IMG/VR virus record: IMGVR_UViG_3300042520_000587
Coordinates: 24,169-88,168 of that record
DNA length: 64,000 bases
Strand: one strand, 5' to 3'
DNA from: a virus
Part shown: piece by piece, positions 27,870-35,558 of the stretch
How the letters are laid out: every line of letters begins with the position of its first letter
How positions within the stretch are numbered: the stretch's first letter is position 1
The notes under the pieces: model-generated
The model's input: the letters and a program-made list of their open reading frames with translations, nothing else
Databases searched by the model: none
What the model was told of the DNA's origin: nothing
Translations under genes and position numbers: made by a program

Positions 27870-28582
27870 TACCAAGTAATTTTTGCATTAAACTGTCTTT
27901 CTACAACTTCATTAATCTTAACAAACAGGTTATCTGAGTTCCATCTCTCCTGCTGATTATATGCAGCACTGGCTGGATGGCTTACAAAAAACTTATAGTT
28001 GTTATCATTAACGGCTTCAGACCATTCTTGAGCTTGTTTACCCATATATACATATATAAGTCCGGCTTCATTCCATGTTAAATAATCAAACAGATAAGCC
28101 ATAAAAGGTTTCCATATATTGTAATGCTGCCCTATCTTACCTACTGTAGTTGTAAGAGCTGTATTAACTAATAGTACACCTTGTTCTGCCCATCTTGTTA
28201 AATCTGTATCAAGACTACCAGGATGTCCATTGTAAACAGTTCTGTTTACTTCATCTAATAAATACCTAAGACTAGGTTGTAACTCTTTAGTATTGCTACA
28301 GCTAAAAGCTATACCATCAGCAACACCAATTTGAGGATACGGATCCTGCCCTACTATAACTACCTTAAGTTCATTTACAGGACATTCTTCAAATGCTCTA
28401 AACATTTGTTTTAATGGCGGAGTAAATCTTCTACCATCCATAGATAACCTAGCTAACTCTGTAATGATTTTATCAAACTCTGCACTATATATAAAACTTC
28501 TTAGTTTTGTTGACCATCCGGAGTTTTCTAATCTAGCATACAGTTTATCCTTAATTTCCTCTAAATCTAGTTTCTGATTCAT
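27869..28582 (-). CDS. ung: Uracil-DNA glycosylase, family 1
   Basis: All key motifs are present: VVIVGQDPYPQIGVADGIAF (water-activating loop, catalytic Asp in GQDPYP), PSLRYLLDE, GVLLVNTALTT, and the DNA-intercalation loop SHPASAAYNQQERW with His and Ser. At 237 residues it is of normal length. It removes uracil from DNA and feeds base-excision repair. It may be coupled to polymerase fidelity, since this polymerase lacks an obvious uracil-sensing domain. It is first in its operon and divergent from the plus-strand gene at 28.6 kb. Confidence 0.95.
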   Translation of the reverse strand: MNQKLDLEEIKDKLYARLENSGWSTKLRSFIYSAEFDKIITELARLSMDGRRFTPPLKQMFRAFEECPVNELKVVIVGQDPYPQIGVADGIAFSCSNTKELQPSLRYLLDEVNRTVYNGHPGSLDTDLTRWAEQGVLLVNTALTTTVGKIGQHYNIWKPFMAYLFDYLTWNEAGLIYVYMGKQAQEWSEAVNDNNYKFFVSHPASAAYNQQERWNSDNLFVKINEVVERQFNAKITW

Positions 28583-28590
28583 ATTTTATT

Positions 28591-28598
28591 TATTTTTG
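28591..28598 (+). promoter_or_regulatory. Host-type -7 element for the lone plus-strand gene
   Basis: TATTTTTG fits the Bacteroidota TAnnTTTG element and lies 15 bases before the ATG at 28614. No clear TTTG lies 19 bases upstream, so the match is partial. Confidence 0.45.
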
Positions 28599-28613
28599 TT
28601 TAAAACTAACACA

Positions 28614-28925
28614 ATGGCAATAAAAGTTAAAGAACTAAAAGATGATGCTATCATTGAAGTAAAAGTCAATAAAAACTATTACTTAATGGTAAAATCAGTT
28701 CTTCTTCATCTAGTAAGTTTAATTACAGCTGAAGATAAAGATGCTTACATTAAAGAAGCAATCAGTAAAGAATATAAAGACTTAGATGAAATTCAAAGAT
28801 CTTTCTATACTCTTTCTTTATTACTAGCTGAAATAGAACAAGTTGCTAAAACCAAAGAACTCTTTGTAGAAAAAGAAGTTCTTGAGCCTGGTGATGAAGG
28901 TTATGTAGCTCCTAAGCTAGATTAA
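28614..28925 (+). CDS. Conserved small protein on the plus strand inside the minus block
   Basis: The ATG at 28614 gives MAIKVKELKDDAIIEVKVNK, with a helical centre and a tail LEPGDEGYVAPKLD (103 residues). It is the only plus-strand gene in a 30-kb minus-strand block. It is divergent from ung and its 3' end overlaps the last codons of the next minus gene. No better minus-strand reading frame covers it, and a TAnnTTTG element precedes it. Similar N-termini (VKELKDD..VKVNK.YY) occur in crAss-like phages as I recall. Function unknown. Confidence 0.65.
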   Translation: MAIKVKELKDDAIIEVKVNKNYYLMVKSVLLHLVSLITAEDKDAYIKEAISKEYKDLDEIQRSFYTLSLLLAEIEQVAKTKELFVEKEVLEPGDEGYVAPKLD

Positions 28926-29286
28926 TATTATAAATCTTTCCTACTTCCACACAAGCTTCAATAGCTAAAGCTAATTCATCTTTACTACAATCTGCAAATG
29001 ATTTACATATTGTAGCCTCTCCTGCTTCATAACATAATCCTGATCTTTCTTTAATCAACACTTTCATTTCTTCAAAGGTATAGCCAGATTCTTTGGCTAA
29101 TTCTCTTATACATGCGTGCACTTTTGCCAATTGTGCTACACTGTGGTCAGCATCTGCTAAACCAATATACATTTCTACTTTCTGTCCTTCTGGAATCTTA
29201 TCCAAAAAGATTTGATAAGCTAACTTAGATTGATCATCCGGATATGTCAGCTTACCATCTTTCTTAACTAATTTAACTGATAACAT
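28912..29286 (-). CDS. NinB/YbcN-like recombination protein candidate
   Basis: A 124-residue protein with KLAYQIFLDKIPEGQKVEMY, then VAQLAKVHACIRELAKESGY and FEEMKVLIKERSG, and a Ser/Glu segment near the C-terminus. The layout resembles phage NinB-family proteins, which bind single-stranded DNA near recombination genes. The match is by layout only and could be chance. Confidence 0.45.
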   Translation of the reverse strand: MLSVKLVKKDGKLTYPDDQSKLAYQIFLDKIPEGQKVEMYIGLADADHSVAQLAKVHACIRELAKESGYTFEEMKVLIKERSGLCYEAGEATICKSFADCSKDELALAIEACVEVGKIYNINLA

Positions 29287-29287
29287 A

Positions 29288-29539
29288 TTAACAAGTTATA
29301 TTATCAATCATTTCTACAAATTGCATAAAATGATCTTTTGAGGTTATTCTAATTGCTGGTATATCCCAACATTTAACTATCCAATTATTATCTTCTACAT
29401 CAATACTATCTGTGCTATATAAAACTATATTGTCACAAAGTTCTTTATTGTAATAATAATAATCATATCCATTCTGACTTTCATCATCTTGAATTAATAT
29501 TTTTTCAAATCCTAATTCTATTAAATCTTCTTCTGTCAT
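29288..29539 (-). CDS. Hypothetical protein (83 aa)
   Basis: An acidic small protein, MTEEDLIELGFEKILIQDDE, with a Tyr-rich patch and a DHFMQFVEMID C-terminus. It overlaps the next gene's stop by four bases. The layout (L.ELGF.K start, ..FV..I end) recalls short phage proteins of unknown role. Confidence 0.55.
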   Translation of the reverse strand: MTEEDLIELGFEKILIQDDESQNGYDYYYYNKELCDNIVLYSTDSIDVEDNNWIVKCWDIPAIRITSKDHFMQFVEMIDNITC

Positions 29540-29946
29540 TTGTTTGCTAATTTAATTAAGAAATCTGCTGGATTCAGAACTTCTTGTGAATAATTTTGCC
29601 GGGCATAGTCATAGCCTTTATAATCCATTAAAGCTCCAAACTTAGCATGTCTTTCTTTCATATAGTGTTTGACTATCTGTACTACAATATAAAAGTTATC
29701 CTTATCTTCTGATATCATCATATTATATACATTTTCTACTTCATCAGCAGTAATTAAACCTAAGAGTTTATTAAGCTTTAATTCAGCATAAAACATAAAC
29801 TTTCTATACTGCCCATGATATGGACCGGAAGAATATAAGTTAAAAGTATAACTCATATTAGTATCCACATTCTTTAACAACTCATAATGATCAGAACAAA
29901 TAGCTACACAAAGTTTGCTTAGCTCTTTATCTTCTCTTTTACCCAT
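29536..29946 (-). CDS. Hypothetical protein (136 aa)
   Basis: The ATG at 29946 (MGKREDKELSKLCVAICSDH) overlaps the stop of the tiny upstream gene as TAATG, so it is preferred over an upstream TTG. The protein is helical with several Tyr residues. No family is recognised. Confidence 0.6.
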   Translation of the reverse strand: MGKREDKELSKLCVAICSDHYELLKNVDTNMSYTFNLYSSGPYHGQYRKFMFYAELKLNKLLGLITADEVENVYNMMISEDKDNFYIVVQIVKHYMKERHAKFGALMDYKGYDYARQNYSQEVLNPADFLIKLANK

Positions 29947-30044
29947 TATTGATCCCAATTATTTTCATCATCATCTCTTAAAGAAAATATTATAAGACCT
30001 GCTGATACTAATACTATCACTGTAACTATTGCTATTGTACTCAT
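29946..30044 (-). CDS. Tiny membrane protein (31 aa)
   Basis: It codes a single hydrophobic helix, MSTIAIVTVIVLVSAGLIIF, with a charged tail (SLRDDENNWDQ). The stop TAA overlaps the next ATG, and two bases separate it from the upstream gene. The overlap and the helix support translation. Confidence 0.5.
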   Translation of the reverse strand: MSTIAIVTVIVLVSAGLIIFSLRDDDENNWDQ

Positions 30045-30046
30045 AA

Positions 30047-30334
30047 TTATCTGTTTATAAATTTAATTGCTCCATTAAAATGATCTACTGTATCAAAAAA
30101 TCTTTGAGGATTAGTCTCAGCATAATCTAAAATACTGTTTATTGCAAGCTCATAATCATCATCAAGCTCCATTACAACTGCCATAAAGTGCATGTTAGTC
30201 ATAGGTTCACTAAAGCTTATAGTTATAGGACATTCATTATGTAATTTTATATAAAATCCTTCTAAGATTCTGTGTTGTTTAAATCCATACTTTTTTAAAA
30301 CCCTCTTAACTTTTTTAACTTCTTCTGCTGTCAT
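30047..30334 (-). CDS. Hypothetical protein, possible paralogue of the next gene (95 aa)
   Basis: The product opens MTAEEVKKVKRVLKKYGFKQ and has a beta-rich middle. The upstream neighbour opens in the same way (ELIGKKLVKYGFYR, then K-Y-basic residues), so the two may be old duplicates. They overlap by four bases (ATGA). Confidence 0.55.
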   Translation of the reverse strand: MTAEEVKKVKRVLKKYGFKQHRILEGFYIKLHNECPITISFSEPMTNMHFMAVVMELDDDYELAINSILDYAETNPQRFFDTVDHFNGAIKFINR

Positions 30335-30600
30335 ACCCTTGCAAATTGAAATAATGCTACTAATTTACCATACTCTTTCATTACCCACTCTGGAGTAAAT
30401 ATAGCTTCATGACCAGTAAGTAAAACAATAACATTATCAGTTACAGACATTTTTATATTTGCATACCAGTTATTGGCATAAAGTAATACAAATTCAACAC
30501 TAATATCTTTATACATATATTTATGATGATTATTACTGTTTCTATAAAACCCATACTTCACAAGCTTCTTACCTATTAGTTCTGTATCTCTAAGTGTCAT
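30331..30600 (-). CDS. Hypothetical protein (89 aa)
   Basis: MTLRDTELIGKKLVKYGFYR, followed by a beta-rich core (ISVEFVLLYANNWYANIKMS) and a helical end. The pattern KKLxKYGF...V resembles its downstream neighbour. Function unknown. Confidence 0.55.
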   Translation of the reverse strand: MTLRDTELIGKKLVKYGFYRNSNNHHKYMYKDISVEFVLLYANNWYANIKMSVTDNVIVLLTGHEAIFTPEWVMKEYGKLVALFQFARV

Positions 30601-30615
30601 ACATATTATTCTGAT

Positions 30616-30765
30616 TTAAATGTTACTATCTTTCCACTCCTTCCATGTATCAAAGTCTTGTAACTTATCTAACATCCATTTAGCACCTGCTATAAAATCA
30701 TTATAGTACCTATTGTTGTTGTCTTCTTCTACATACTTTTCAGCAGCTTCTTCAAGTTCTTCCAT
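30616..30765 (-). CDS. Small phage protein with FIAGAKWM motif (49 aa)
   Basis: MEELEEAAEKYVEEDNNNRY, then NDFIAGAKWMLDKLQ and a Trp-rich end. Short proteins with AxxYA...FIxGAxWM are common in phages of Bacteroidota, so I take it as real. It fits between neighbours with gaps of 1 and 15 bases. Confidence 0.6.
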   Translation of the reverse strand: MEELEEAAEKYVEEDNNNRYYNDFIAGAKWMLDKLQDFDTWKEWKDSNI

Positions 30766-30766
30766 T

Positions 30767-30988
30767 CTATTCCATTGTTAGGTTATTATCAGATACAATC
30801 TCCCGGATTTTATCTCTTAATTCTTCATAAGTATTATATACTTTAGGAGGTAGTTTTTCATTATACTTAAGTTCATTTCTTAAGTGCTGATCTAATTCCC
30901 ACATAGCGTGTTTCCATTTCCAACCATCTAAGGCTACTCTAGCATCTTCTGCTGCATCTTCATCAGAAAATTTAATAATTACTTCCAT
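30767..30988 (-). CDS. Small hypothetical phage protein (73 aa)
   Basis: The ATG at 30988 gives MEVIIKFSDEDAAEDARVAL, a centre WKWKHAMWELDQHLRNE and a C-terminus with YNTYEELRDKIREIV. Proteins with this WELD.HLR.E core are widespread in tailed phages. Their function is not known to me. Confidence 0.6.
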   Translation of the reverse strand: MEVIIKFSDEDAAEDARVALDGWKWKHAMWELDQHLRNELKYNEKLPPKVYNTYEELRDKIREIVSDNNLTME

Positions 30989-30989
30989 A

Positions 30990-31184
30990 TTACTTGTTTT
31001 TTCTTTGGTCCCAGTAATCAATAAAAAATCCTGCGGCAACTATTAAGTTCATACCGCAGGAAGCTATAATCTCAATAGCATCTTCATAGATAGTACTCAA
31101 CAAATGTATGTGACCTACTGTCCAAAAAGGTATGGCTAAGTTTTGGCTTATCCAAACTATAAGATATTTAATAAAATGTTTCAA
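30990..31184 (-). CDS. Small membrane protein (64 aa)
   Basis: Two hydrophobic segments (KYLIVWISQNLAIPFW and IIASCGMNLIVAAGFFIDY) point to a membrane protein. No ATG is available at the N-terminus. The TTG directly after the upstream stop (TAATTG) is the likely start, which would need coupling. Confidence 0.5.
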   Translation of the reverse strand: MKHFIKYLIVWISQNLAIPFWTVGHIHLLSTIYEDAIEIIASCGMNLIVAAGFFIDYWDQRKNK

Positions 31185-31598
31185 TTACTGTAATGCTTCA
31201 AGTATTTTATCTAAGTTCTTATTAGTAAGATAGAAACTAGTTCCAGAGCTAGACATAAAAGCCATACTAGAACCTGTCTTTAAGAACCAAGTCTTTCCAT
31301 CTAATTCAAGAGTTAACTCTTTCTTTTCTATAATAGCCTGCTTTAAGATATTAAAGAACTCTATTGTATTTTCTTTTGAACCTAATGATATATAATCTAC
31401 ATCAGTGATGTATTGATACTCAAGATTCTTATAATACAATGTATACCAATTACTTTCAGCATCATAGAAGTGAGTTAGTTTTGGTAATACTGTAAGTTTG
31501 TTATACCATACTGTACTATCCTTTGTTGTTTCTTTAACAACAATTTGTGAATGTGCTGCACCTGTTGACAACAACAATAATAATAATAACTTTTTCAT
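31185..31598 (-). CDS. Secreted or periplasmic protein with signal peptide
   Basis: MKKLLLLLLLSTGAAHSQ is a clear Sec signal peptide with a cleavage site after AHS or AQ. The mature part of about 115 residues is beta-rich. It lies in a run of membrane and exported small proteins (31.0-33.1 kb), suggesting a group that changes the host envelope, for example superinfection exclusion. That role is inference. Confidence 0.65.
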   Translation of the reverse strand: MKKLLLLLLLSTGAAHSQIVVKETTKDSTVWYNKLTVLPKLTHFYDAESNWYTLYYKNLEYQYITDVDYISLGSKENTIEFFNILKQAIIEKKELTLELDGKTWFLKTGSSMAFMSSSGTSFYLTNKNLDKILEALQ

Positions 31599-31613
31599 AA
31601 TTTATAAAGTGCT

Positions 31614-31970
31614 TTATTGTAAAGATGAAAGACTATCCATTTCTTTTGCTAATTTATCAGATTGTATTTTTATTTCAGCAATAACTTTATTTAAACTATC
31701 AGATTTTAATGATAATTTATTTACATCTTCTACCGCATCTATATATGTTTGACTATTATGGTCTGCACCAACACCATCTAATCTAATTACAAATTGTTGT
31801 CTATCAGATTTTAATTGTTCTACATACATTGCACGGTCTAATAAAGCTGCTGTTTTATCAGTTAGTTCTGAATATTTTTTCTTTTTTAAATCAATTTGTT
31901 CTTGAATTGAATTGCTATTGCAAGATCCTAATACTATAATACTGCTTGCAAAATAAAATAACTTTTTCAT
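31614..31970 (-). CDS. Phage lipoprotein with coiled coil
   Basis: MKKLFYFASSIIVLGSCNSN carries a lipobox (VLGSC) for lipid attachment at Cys17. The rest is a charged, heptad-rich coiled coil of about 100 residues. It overlaps the upstream membrane gene by four bases. An envelope-anchored coiled coil could be an exclusion protein or a spanin-like part, but the lysis genes lie elsewhere (53-56 kb). Confidence 0.65.
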   Translation of the reverse strand: MKKLFYFASSIIVLGSCNSNSIQEQIDLKKKKYSELTDKTAALLDRAMYVEQLKSDRQQFVIRLDGVGADHNSQTYIDAVEDVNKLSLKSDSLNKVIAEIKIQSDKLAKEMDSLSSLQ

Positions 31971-32191
31971 AATTGTTTTCTTTTTTTAATATTAATAATT
32001 TTATTTACTGTGTTAAACATGTTCTTAAAAAGCACATAGTTTAACAATGCTAAACCTATTAGCAAAAACCAATTCCAAATTCCAGGATGAAAATGCTGTA
32101 TATACACAGCAATACCCGTACTACCTATAACAGCAAGTAAGTGTAAACCTACCATATACCATAGTAGCCAAGTTCTAGTCTCCTTCTTCAT
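31967..32191 (-). CDS. Membrane protein (74 aa)
   Basis: Two transmembrane helices are visible (WLLWYMVGLHLLAVIGSTGI and WFLLIGLALLNYVLF), with a Lys-rich tail. Its gene overlaps the lipoprotein gene by four bases, so the two products are probably made together. Confidence 0.6.
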   Translation of the reverse strand: MKKETRTWLLWYMVGLHLLAVIGSTGIAVYIQHFHPGIWNWFLLIGLALLNYVLFKNMFNTVNKIINIKKRKQL

Positions 32192-32193
32192 TG

Positions 32194-32454
32194 TTAATAG
32201 ATTTCTGGTTCTTGTCCCTCTTCCGCGGCTGAGATATCTCCTCCGGCTTTTTTAGCTTTAACCACCTCTGTAATCTTTCTTGAATTTTCTGATTCAAGAT
32301 GCTGTATTCTAGCTTTCTCTTGTTGTCTTTCATACTCTTCCCAGTTATACATGTCTAATTCTTTCATTCTAGCTACATCAGCTATAGTAATGCCATCTGG
32401 TATACCTCCATTTGCATTAATTAAATCTATACAAAATTCTTTCATCCTTCCCAT
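32194..32454 (-). CDS. Hypothetical protein (86 aa)
   Basis: MGRMKEFCIDLINANGGIPD, then DGITIADVARMKELDMYNWE and a Gln/Glu/Arg-rich helix. Two alternative starts (M1 and M4) exist. It overlaps the upstream gene by 13 bases. No family is recognised. Confidence 0.55.
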   Translation of the reverse strand: MGRMKEFCIDLINANGGIPDGITIADVARMKELDMYNWEEYERQQEKARIQHLESENSRKITEVVKAKKAGGDISAAEEGQEPEIY

Positions 32455-32891
32455 AATTTCAAGGCTTTTAGTGTTAATTCTTTTACTGCCATATCAATTC
32501 TTGATATCTCCTTAAATTCCATATACTTTTTAATTTTCTTTCTAGCATCTTTATCAAAGTGAGTTATGACAGCTGTATATCTTTTATCAGCTTGTCCTGC
32601 TTTATGATTAGGAAACTCATATGGAAATGCAATCATAAGATCATTTACATTTGCAATAAAACTAATGTCACTATATTCAAGTAATTGATATGGATGAAAC
32701 TTTGCAGAAGTTACCGTTTCTCTCTTCATATCAAATACTTTTCCTATAACAAATTCTGTTTTATTAAACTTGTAATACATAAGTGCAATTAGATAGTTTC
32801 TTCTATCCATACTTCTTCTGTTCTTACCTTCCTTAAGAAGATCTTTAACTAACTCACATTGCACCAACACATCTTCATAAGTATAATCCAT
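32442..32891 (-). CDS. DnaA domain IV-like HTH protein candidate
   Basis: The segment RRNYLIALMYYKFNKTEFVI followed by GKVFDMKRETVTSAK resembles the DnaA C-terminal HTH layout (R..yL.a......e..IG..F..k..TV..A). The rest is helical. A DNA-binding role, perhaps in replication or transcription, is plausible but weakly supported. Confidence 0.4.
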   Translation of the reverse strand: MDYTYEDVLVQCELVKDLLKEGKNRRSMDRRNYLIALMYYKFNKTEFVIGKVFDMKRETVTSAKFHPYQLLEYSDISFIANVNDLMIAFPYEFPNHKAGQADKRYTAVITHFDKDARKKIKKYMEFKEISRIDMAVKELTLKALKLWEG

Positions 32892-32894
32892 AGG

Positions 32895-33077
32895 CTACAT
32901 AAAAAATGGGAACAATAATCCTTTTATCTCAGAGATAATAGGTCCAATAATAAGTGTACTTAAAAATCCATGTGTTTGAGACCACTGATACCAAAAATAC
33001 AGCATAAATATATGTGCTGTAATCATATATAACCAAATAATAGCTGTAAAGACAGCTAGTCCATCATCATTTCTCAT
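32895..33077 (-). CDS. Small membrane protein (60 aa)
   Basis: It has two hydrophobic segments (LAVFTAIIWLYMITAHIFML and FLSTLIIGPIISEIKGLLFP). It lies three bases upstream of its neighbour in the same direction. Function unknown. Confidence 0.5.
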   Translation of the reverse strand: MRNDDGLAVFTAIIWLYMITAHIFMLYFWYQWSQTHGFLSTLIIGPIISEIKGLLFPFFM

Positions 33078-33088
33078 ACTAATAAATT

Positions 33089-33355
33089 TTAAATTAATTC
33101 TAAATCTGCTTCTTGAAAATGTTCTGCTTCTATTGCTTCTAAAGTAACATAAGGTGCAAATCTATCCGCACTGTAATACTCATAAGGAAATGATTGTTCT
33201 GATAGTTGTACTTCTTTCAATCTATAACCATATCTATTTTGTTGTAGACTCATTCTGGCTACTTCAACTACAGTATATACCTTACCTTCTTCTAACCATT
33301 CATATGATGATATTCTTTTAGGTTTATTACGGCTATCAATGCAAATCACCTGCAT
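33089..33355 (-). CDS. Conserved small phage protein (88 aa)
   Basis: From the ATG at 33355 the product reads MQVICIDSRNKPKRISSYEW, then EEGKVYTVVEVARM and RLKEVQLSEQSFPYEYYSAD followed by RFAP. The pattern CID...P..I....W...G..YTV...........L.E..L....PYEY....RF is common in Bacteroidota phages as I recall. The fold is probably a small SH3-like barrel. Confidence 0.65.
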   Translation of the reverse strand: MQVICIDSRNKPKRISSYEWLEEGKVYTVVEVARMSLQQNRYGYRLKEVQLSEQSFPYEYYSADRFAPYVTLEAIEAEHFQEADLELI

Positions 33356-33590
33356 ATTCTTCAATTTCTGATTTAATGTCTAGATCATCAAATTTATTCT
33401 TTAATTCAAACATTTCCAAGAAATCTCCTGATTTAACTGGACATTTTCCTTTATTGTGTGCTATGACCGCACATTGCTCAGCTTGAATAGGCTCATGTTT
33501 ACAGAACCTAATCAAGCTAGCCATGATATACTGATAAGAATTTACATCATCATTGTAAATAACTACTCTGTGTGTTTTGTGCTCTTCCAT
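33336..33590 (-). CDS. ClpS-like N-degron adaptor
   Basis: The ATG at 33590 gives an 84-residue protein: MEEHKTHRVVIYNDDVNSYQ, then QAEQCAVIAHNKGKCPVKSG. This matches ClpS, including the NDD pair and the HxKGK segment that in bacterial ClpS hold the alpha-amino group of an N-degron and contact ClpA/ClpC. Residues around the binding pocket differ from E. coli ClpS (SYQ where TPM is usual). It could redirect host Clp protease to chosen proteins or block it. It overlaps the gene at 33.09 kb, and the SF2 helicase gene lies 17 bases upstream. Confidence 0.8.
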   Translation of the reverse strand: MEEHKTHRVVIYNDDVNSYQYIMASLIRFCKHEPIQAEQCAVIAHNKGKCPVKSGDFLEMFELKNKFDDLDIKSEIEEYAGDLH

Positions 33591-33607
33591 ACCATTAAGA
33601 TAATAAA

Positions 33608-34705
33608 TTAAACTGTCACATTGAAATTTTTCCACATAATTTTAGTCTGGTCAAATCCTTCCAATGCATCTTTTACCCATTTCTCATCTACTGTATCCAT
33701 ATAACATAGTATATGGACAATAGCTTTATCATCTGGGTTTAGCCGGAGTAATCTACCAATTCTCTGTGCAGCCTTTCTCTCATTACCATATGCATGCATA
33801 ATAATACCTTGTTTTAAATTAGGTATGTTTACACCCTCATTCAACTGTAGAACAGTAGAAAGTTTGGTAATCTCTCCATCTTTGAACTTAAGCAAGTTCT
33901 CTTCTGATTTTGGATTGTTGCTATGATAGCTATGATCACATAACTTATCAGCTTGAGCCTGAGTATTAGCAAATAGAATACACTTACTTTCTATGCTGTC
34001 AAATAATAACTTAGCATACTTTTCTTTAGTAGGATATTCCATAAGAGCTTTCATTCTCATAACTCTAAGCATATGTACACTGCCGGAGCCTACATCTAGT
34101 CTTCTAGACCAATAAACATAATTAGATTCTTCATCTGTCATATATGTTTTATTCTTCATAGTGACTTGATAGTTCTTTACTTTGCTTAATCTTAGCTCAT
34201 GCACAACAATCTTATAATCATTCAGTATTCCATTTTCTATGGCATCATCTGCCTTAAATGTAAATACTACAGGACAAAACTCTTGCACTAACTTACCTTT
34301 TTCTGAATAGTCTCTCTTTGGCGGAGTACCGGTCAGCCCAAGTATCTTGCCTTTAAATAACTGCAAGAATCCCCGGTGACTGTCTAGTAAACTATGCATC
34401 TCATCTAAGTATACAACATCATAATCATTAGGATCATGTTTGTTTAAGCTTAGATAAGTAGTGAAGACTACTCTACCTAGAAGATGATGCTTATCAAACT
34501 TAACAGCATCATCTTTCCAGGATTGAAATATAGCTTTTTTAGGTGCAACTACAAGACATTTCATCAGTGGTGTAGTATTTCTATCCATATGAGTCAGGCC
34601 AACAAGGGTCTTACCGACCCCTGTGCCTAAGACTACAGAAGCCCGCTGCTTACCATCAGTAGCAGCTAGAGCTTCTATTTGTATGTCTTGTCTGTCTTTT
34701 GTCAT
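33608..34705 (-). CDS. SF2 DEAD-like DNA helicase
   Basis: A 365-residue UvsW/RecQ-like superfamily 2 helicase. Motif I is VVLGTGVGKTLVGL, motif II is VVYLDEMHSLLD (DEMH), motif III is LGLTGTPPKRD, motif IV region is ILFANTQAQADKL, and motif VI is AAQRIGRLLRL. The ATG at 34705 is preferred to an upstream TTG. It could act in fork remodelling or recombination-dependent replication. Confidence 0.85.
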   Translation of the reverse strand: MTKDRQDIQIEALAATDGKQRASVVLGTGVGKTLVGLTHMDRNTTPLMKCLVVAPKKAIFQSWKDDAVKFDKHHLLGRVVFTTYLSLNKHDPNDYDVVYLDEMHSLLDSHRGFLQLFKGKILGLTGTPPKRDYSEKGKLVQEFCPVVFTFKADDAIENGILNDYKIVVHELRLSKVKNYQVTMKNKTYMTDEESNYVYWSRRLDVGSGSVHMLRVMRMKALMEYPTKEKYAKLLFDSIESKCILFANTQAQADKLCDHSYHSNNPKSEENLLKFKDGEITKLSTVLQLNEGVNIPNLKQGIIMHAYGNERKAAQRIGRLLRLNPDDKAIVHILCYMDTVDEKWVKDALEGFDQTKIMWKNFNVTV

Positions 34706-34710
34706 AAATT

Positions 34711-35115
34711 TTATTTTAACCAATTCATAATTCTAGCTTCTTCTGGATGATTATGCACCCAGTCATGACAGTTTCTACAAACTGCCTTCCATGTACTTTG
34801 TATTAAATAAAATGCATCTCTGTTACTTCCAGCAAATGTGTGGTGTATGTCAGTGGCACCATTAGTGCAACCGGCAACTTTAATCACACATAGCTGATTA
34901 TCAGTAAGATATCTTTCTCTTAGTTTGCTATACTCCGCATCTTTCTTTGCTCTTTTAGCAGAAACACGGGGGATGGCAGAATTTGTTGGTTTCTGTACAG
35001 TATCTCCGCTTTTGTGGCAACTCCAGCAGTTTTTACATAGCTTTAATCCCCCGGTTCCACTACTCTTCCATATGGGTCTTTCTAACCCACATCCATCACA
35101 TACCTTAGTCTTCAT
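34711..35115 (-). CDS. HNH-type nuclease with zinc ribbons
   Basis: The 134-residue protein has an N-terminal zinc ribbon (CDGCG, CKNCWSCH) and a C-terminal CxxGxT...DIHHTF...CRNCHDWVHNHP, the HNH pattern with paired cysteines. The linker SAKRAKKDAEYSKLRERYL recurs in phage recombination-associated HNH proteins (NinG-like position). The ATG lies inside the FDED tail codons of the upstream gene. Confidence 0.7.
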   Translation of the reverse strand: MKTKVCDGCGLERPIWKSSGTGGLKLCKNCWSCHKSGDTVQKPTNSAIPRVSAKRAKKDAEYSKLRERYLTDNQLCVIKVAGCTNGATDIHHTFAGSNRDAFYLIQSTWKAVCRNCHDWVHNHPEEARIMNWLK

Positions 35116-35326
35116 CAAAGTATTTTATTATTTCTCTATTTCTAATATACTCCATAGCTTCATAAATAGTGTCAAATTGTGTCATACTTGAAATATTAAA
35201 AAACTTACCTTCTATAGACATAACAGCATCAGTACAAAAAGTTGATTCCCATACATCATATGCATCATTGTGAGTTGTTGGTACCAAACTCCATTTAAAT
35301 CCAGGATAATCTCTAATACTCATCAT
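35105..35326 (-). CDS. Tandem paralogue 1 of the YFDxE-tail family
   Basis: About 73 residues, starting MMSIRDYPGFKWSLVP and ending AMEYIRNREIIKYFDED. It shares the C-terminal pattern A..YI...I..(F/Y)FD(D/Y)E with the next two genes. The end codes overlap the ATG of the HNH gene. Function unknown. Confidence 0.6.
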   Translation of the reverse strand: MMSIRDYPGFKWSLVPTTHNDAYDVWESTFCTDAVMSIEGKFFNISSMTQFDTIYEAMEYIRNREIIKYFDED

Positions 35327-35558
35327 CAAAAAATTCAGTTATTGCTTGGTATCTAACATGATATACAGCTTCTTCTAAAGTATTATAATACTCTCCTTTA
35401 AACGGATGGGTTATATCATACTTAACTCTATATCCTTTACCACTAGCTTCTATTTCAAGATCTGAAAACTTAGATCTCCACCATCCAATATATCCTCTAT
35501 GTGTAAGCAAATGATCAGATATGAATCCTGGTATGTCTGGTAAATCCATAGTGCTCAT
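35313..35558 (-). CDS. Tandem paralogue 2 of the YFDxE-tail family
   Basis: About 81 residues (MSTMDLPDIPGFISDHLLTH), ending AVYHVRYQAITEFFDDEY. The last codons contain the ATG of the downstream paralogue, as in the other copies. It begins within the 3' end of the third paralogue, so its N-terminus is not certain. Confidence 0.6.
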   Translation of the reverse strand: MSTMDLPDIPGFISDHLLTHRGYIGWWRSKFSDLEIEASGKGYRVKYDITHPFKGEYYNTLEEAVYHVRYQAITEFFDDEY

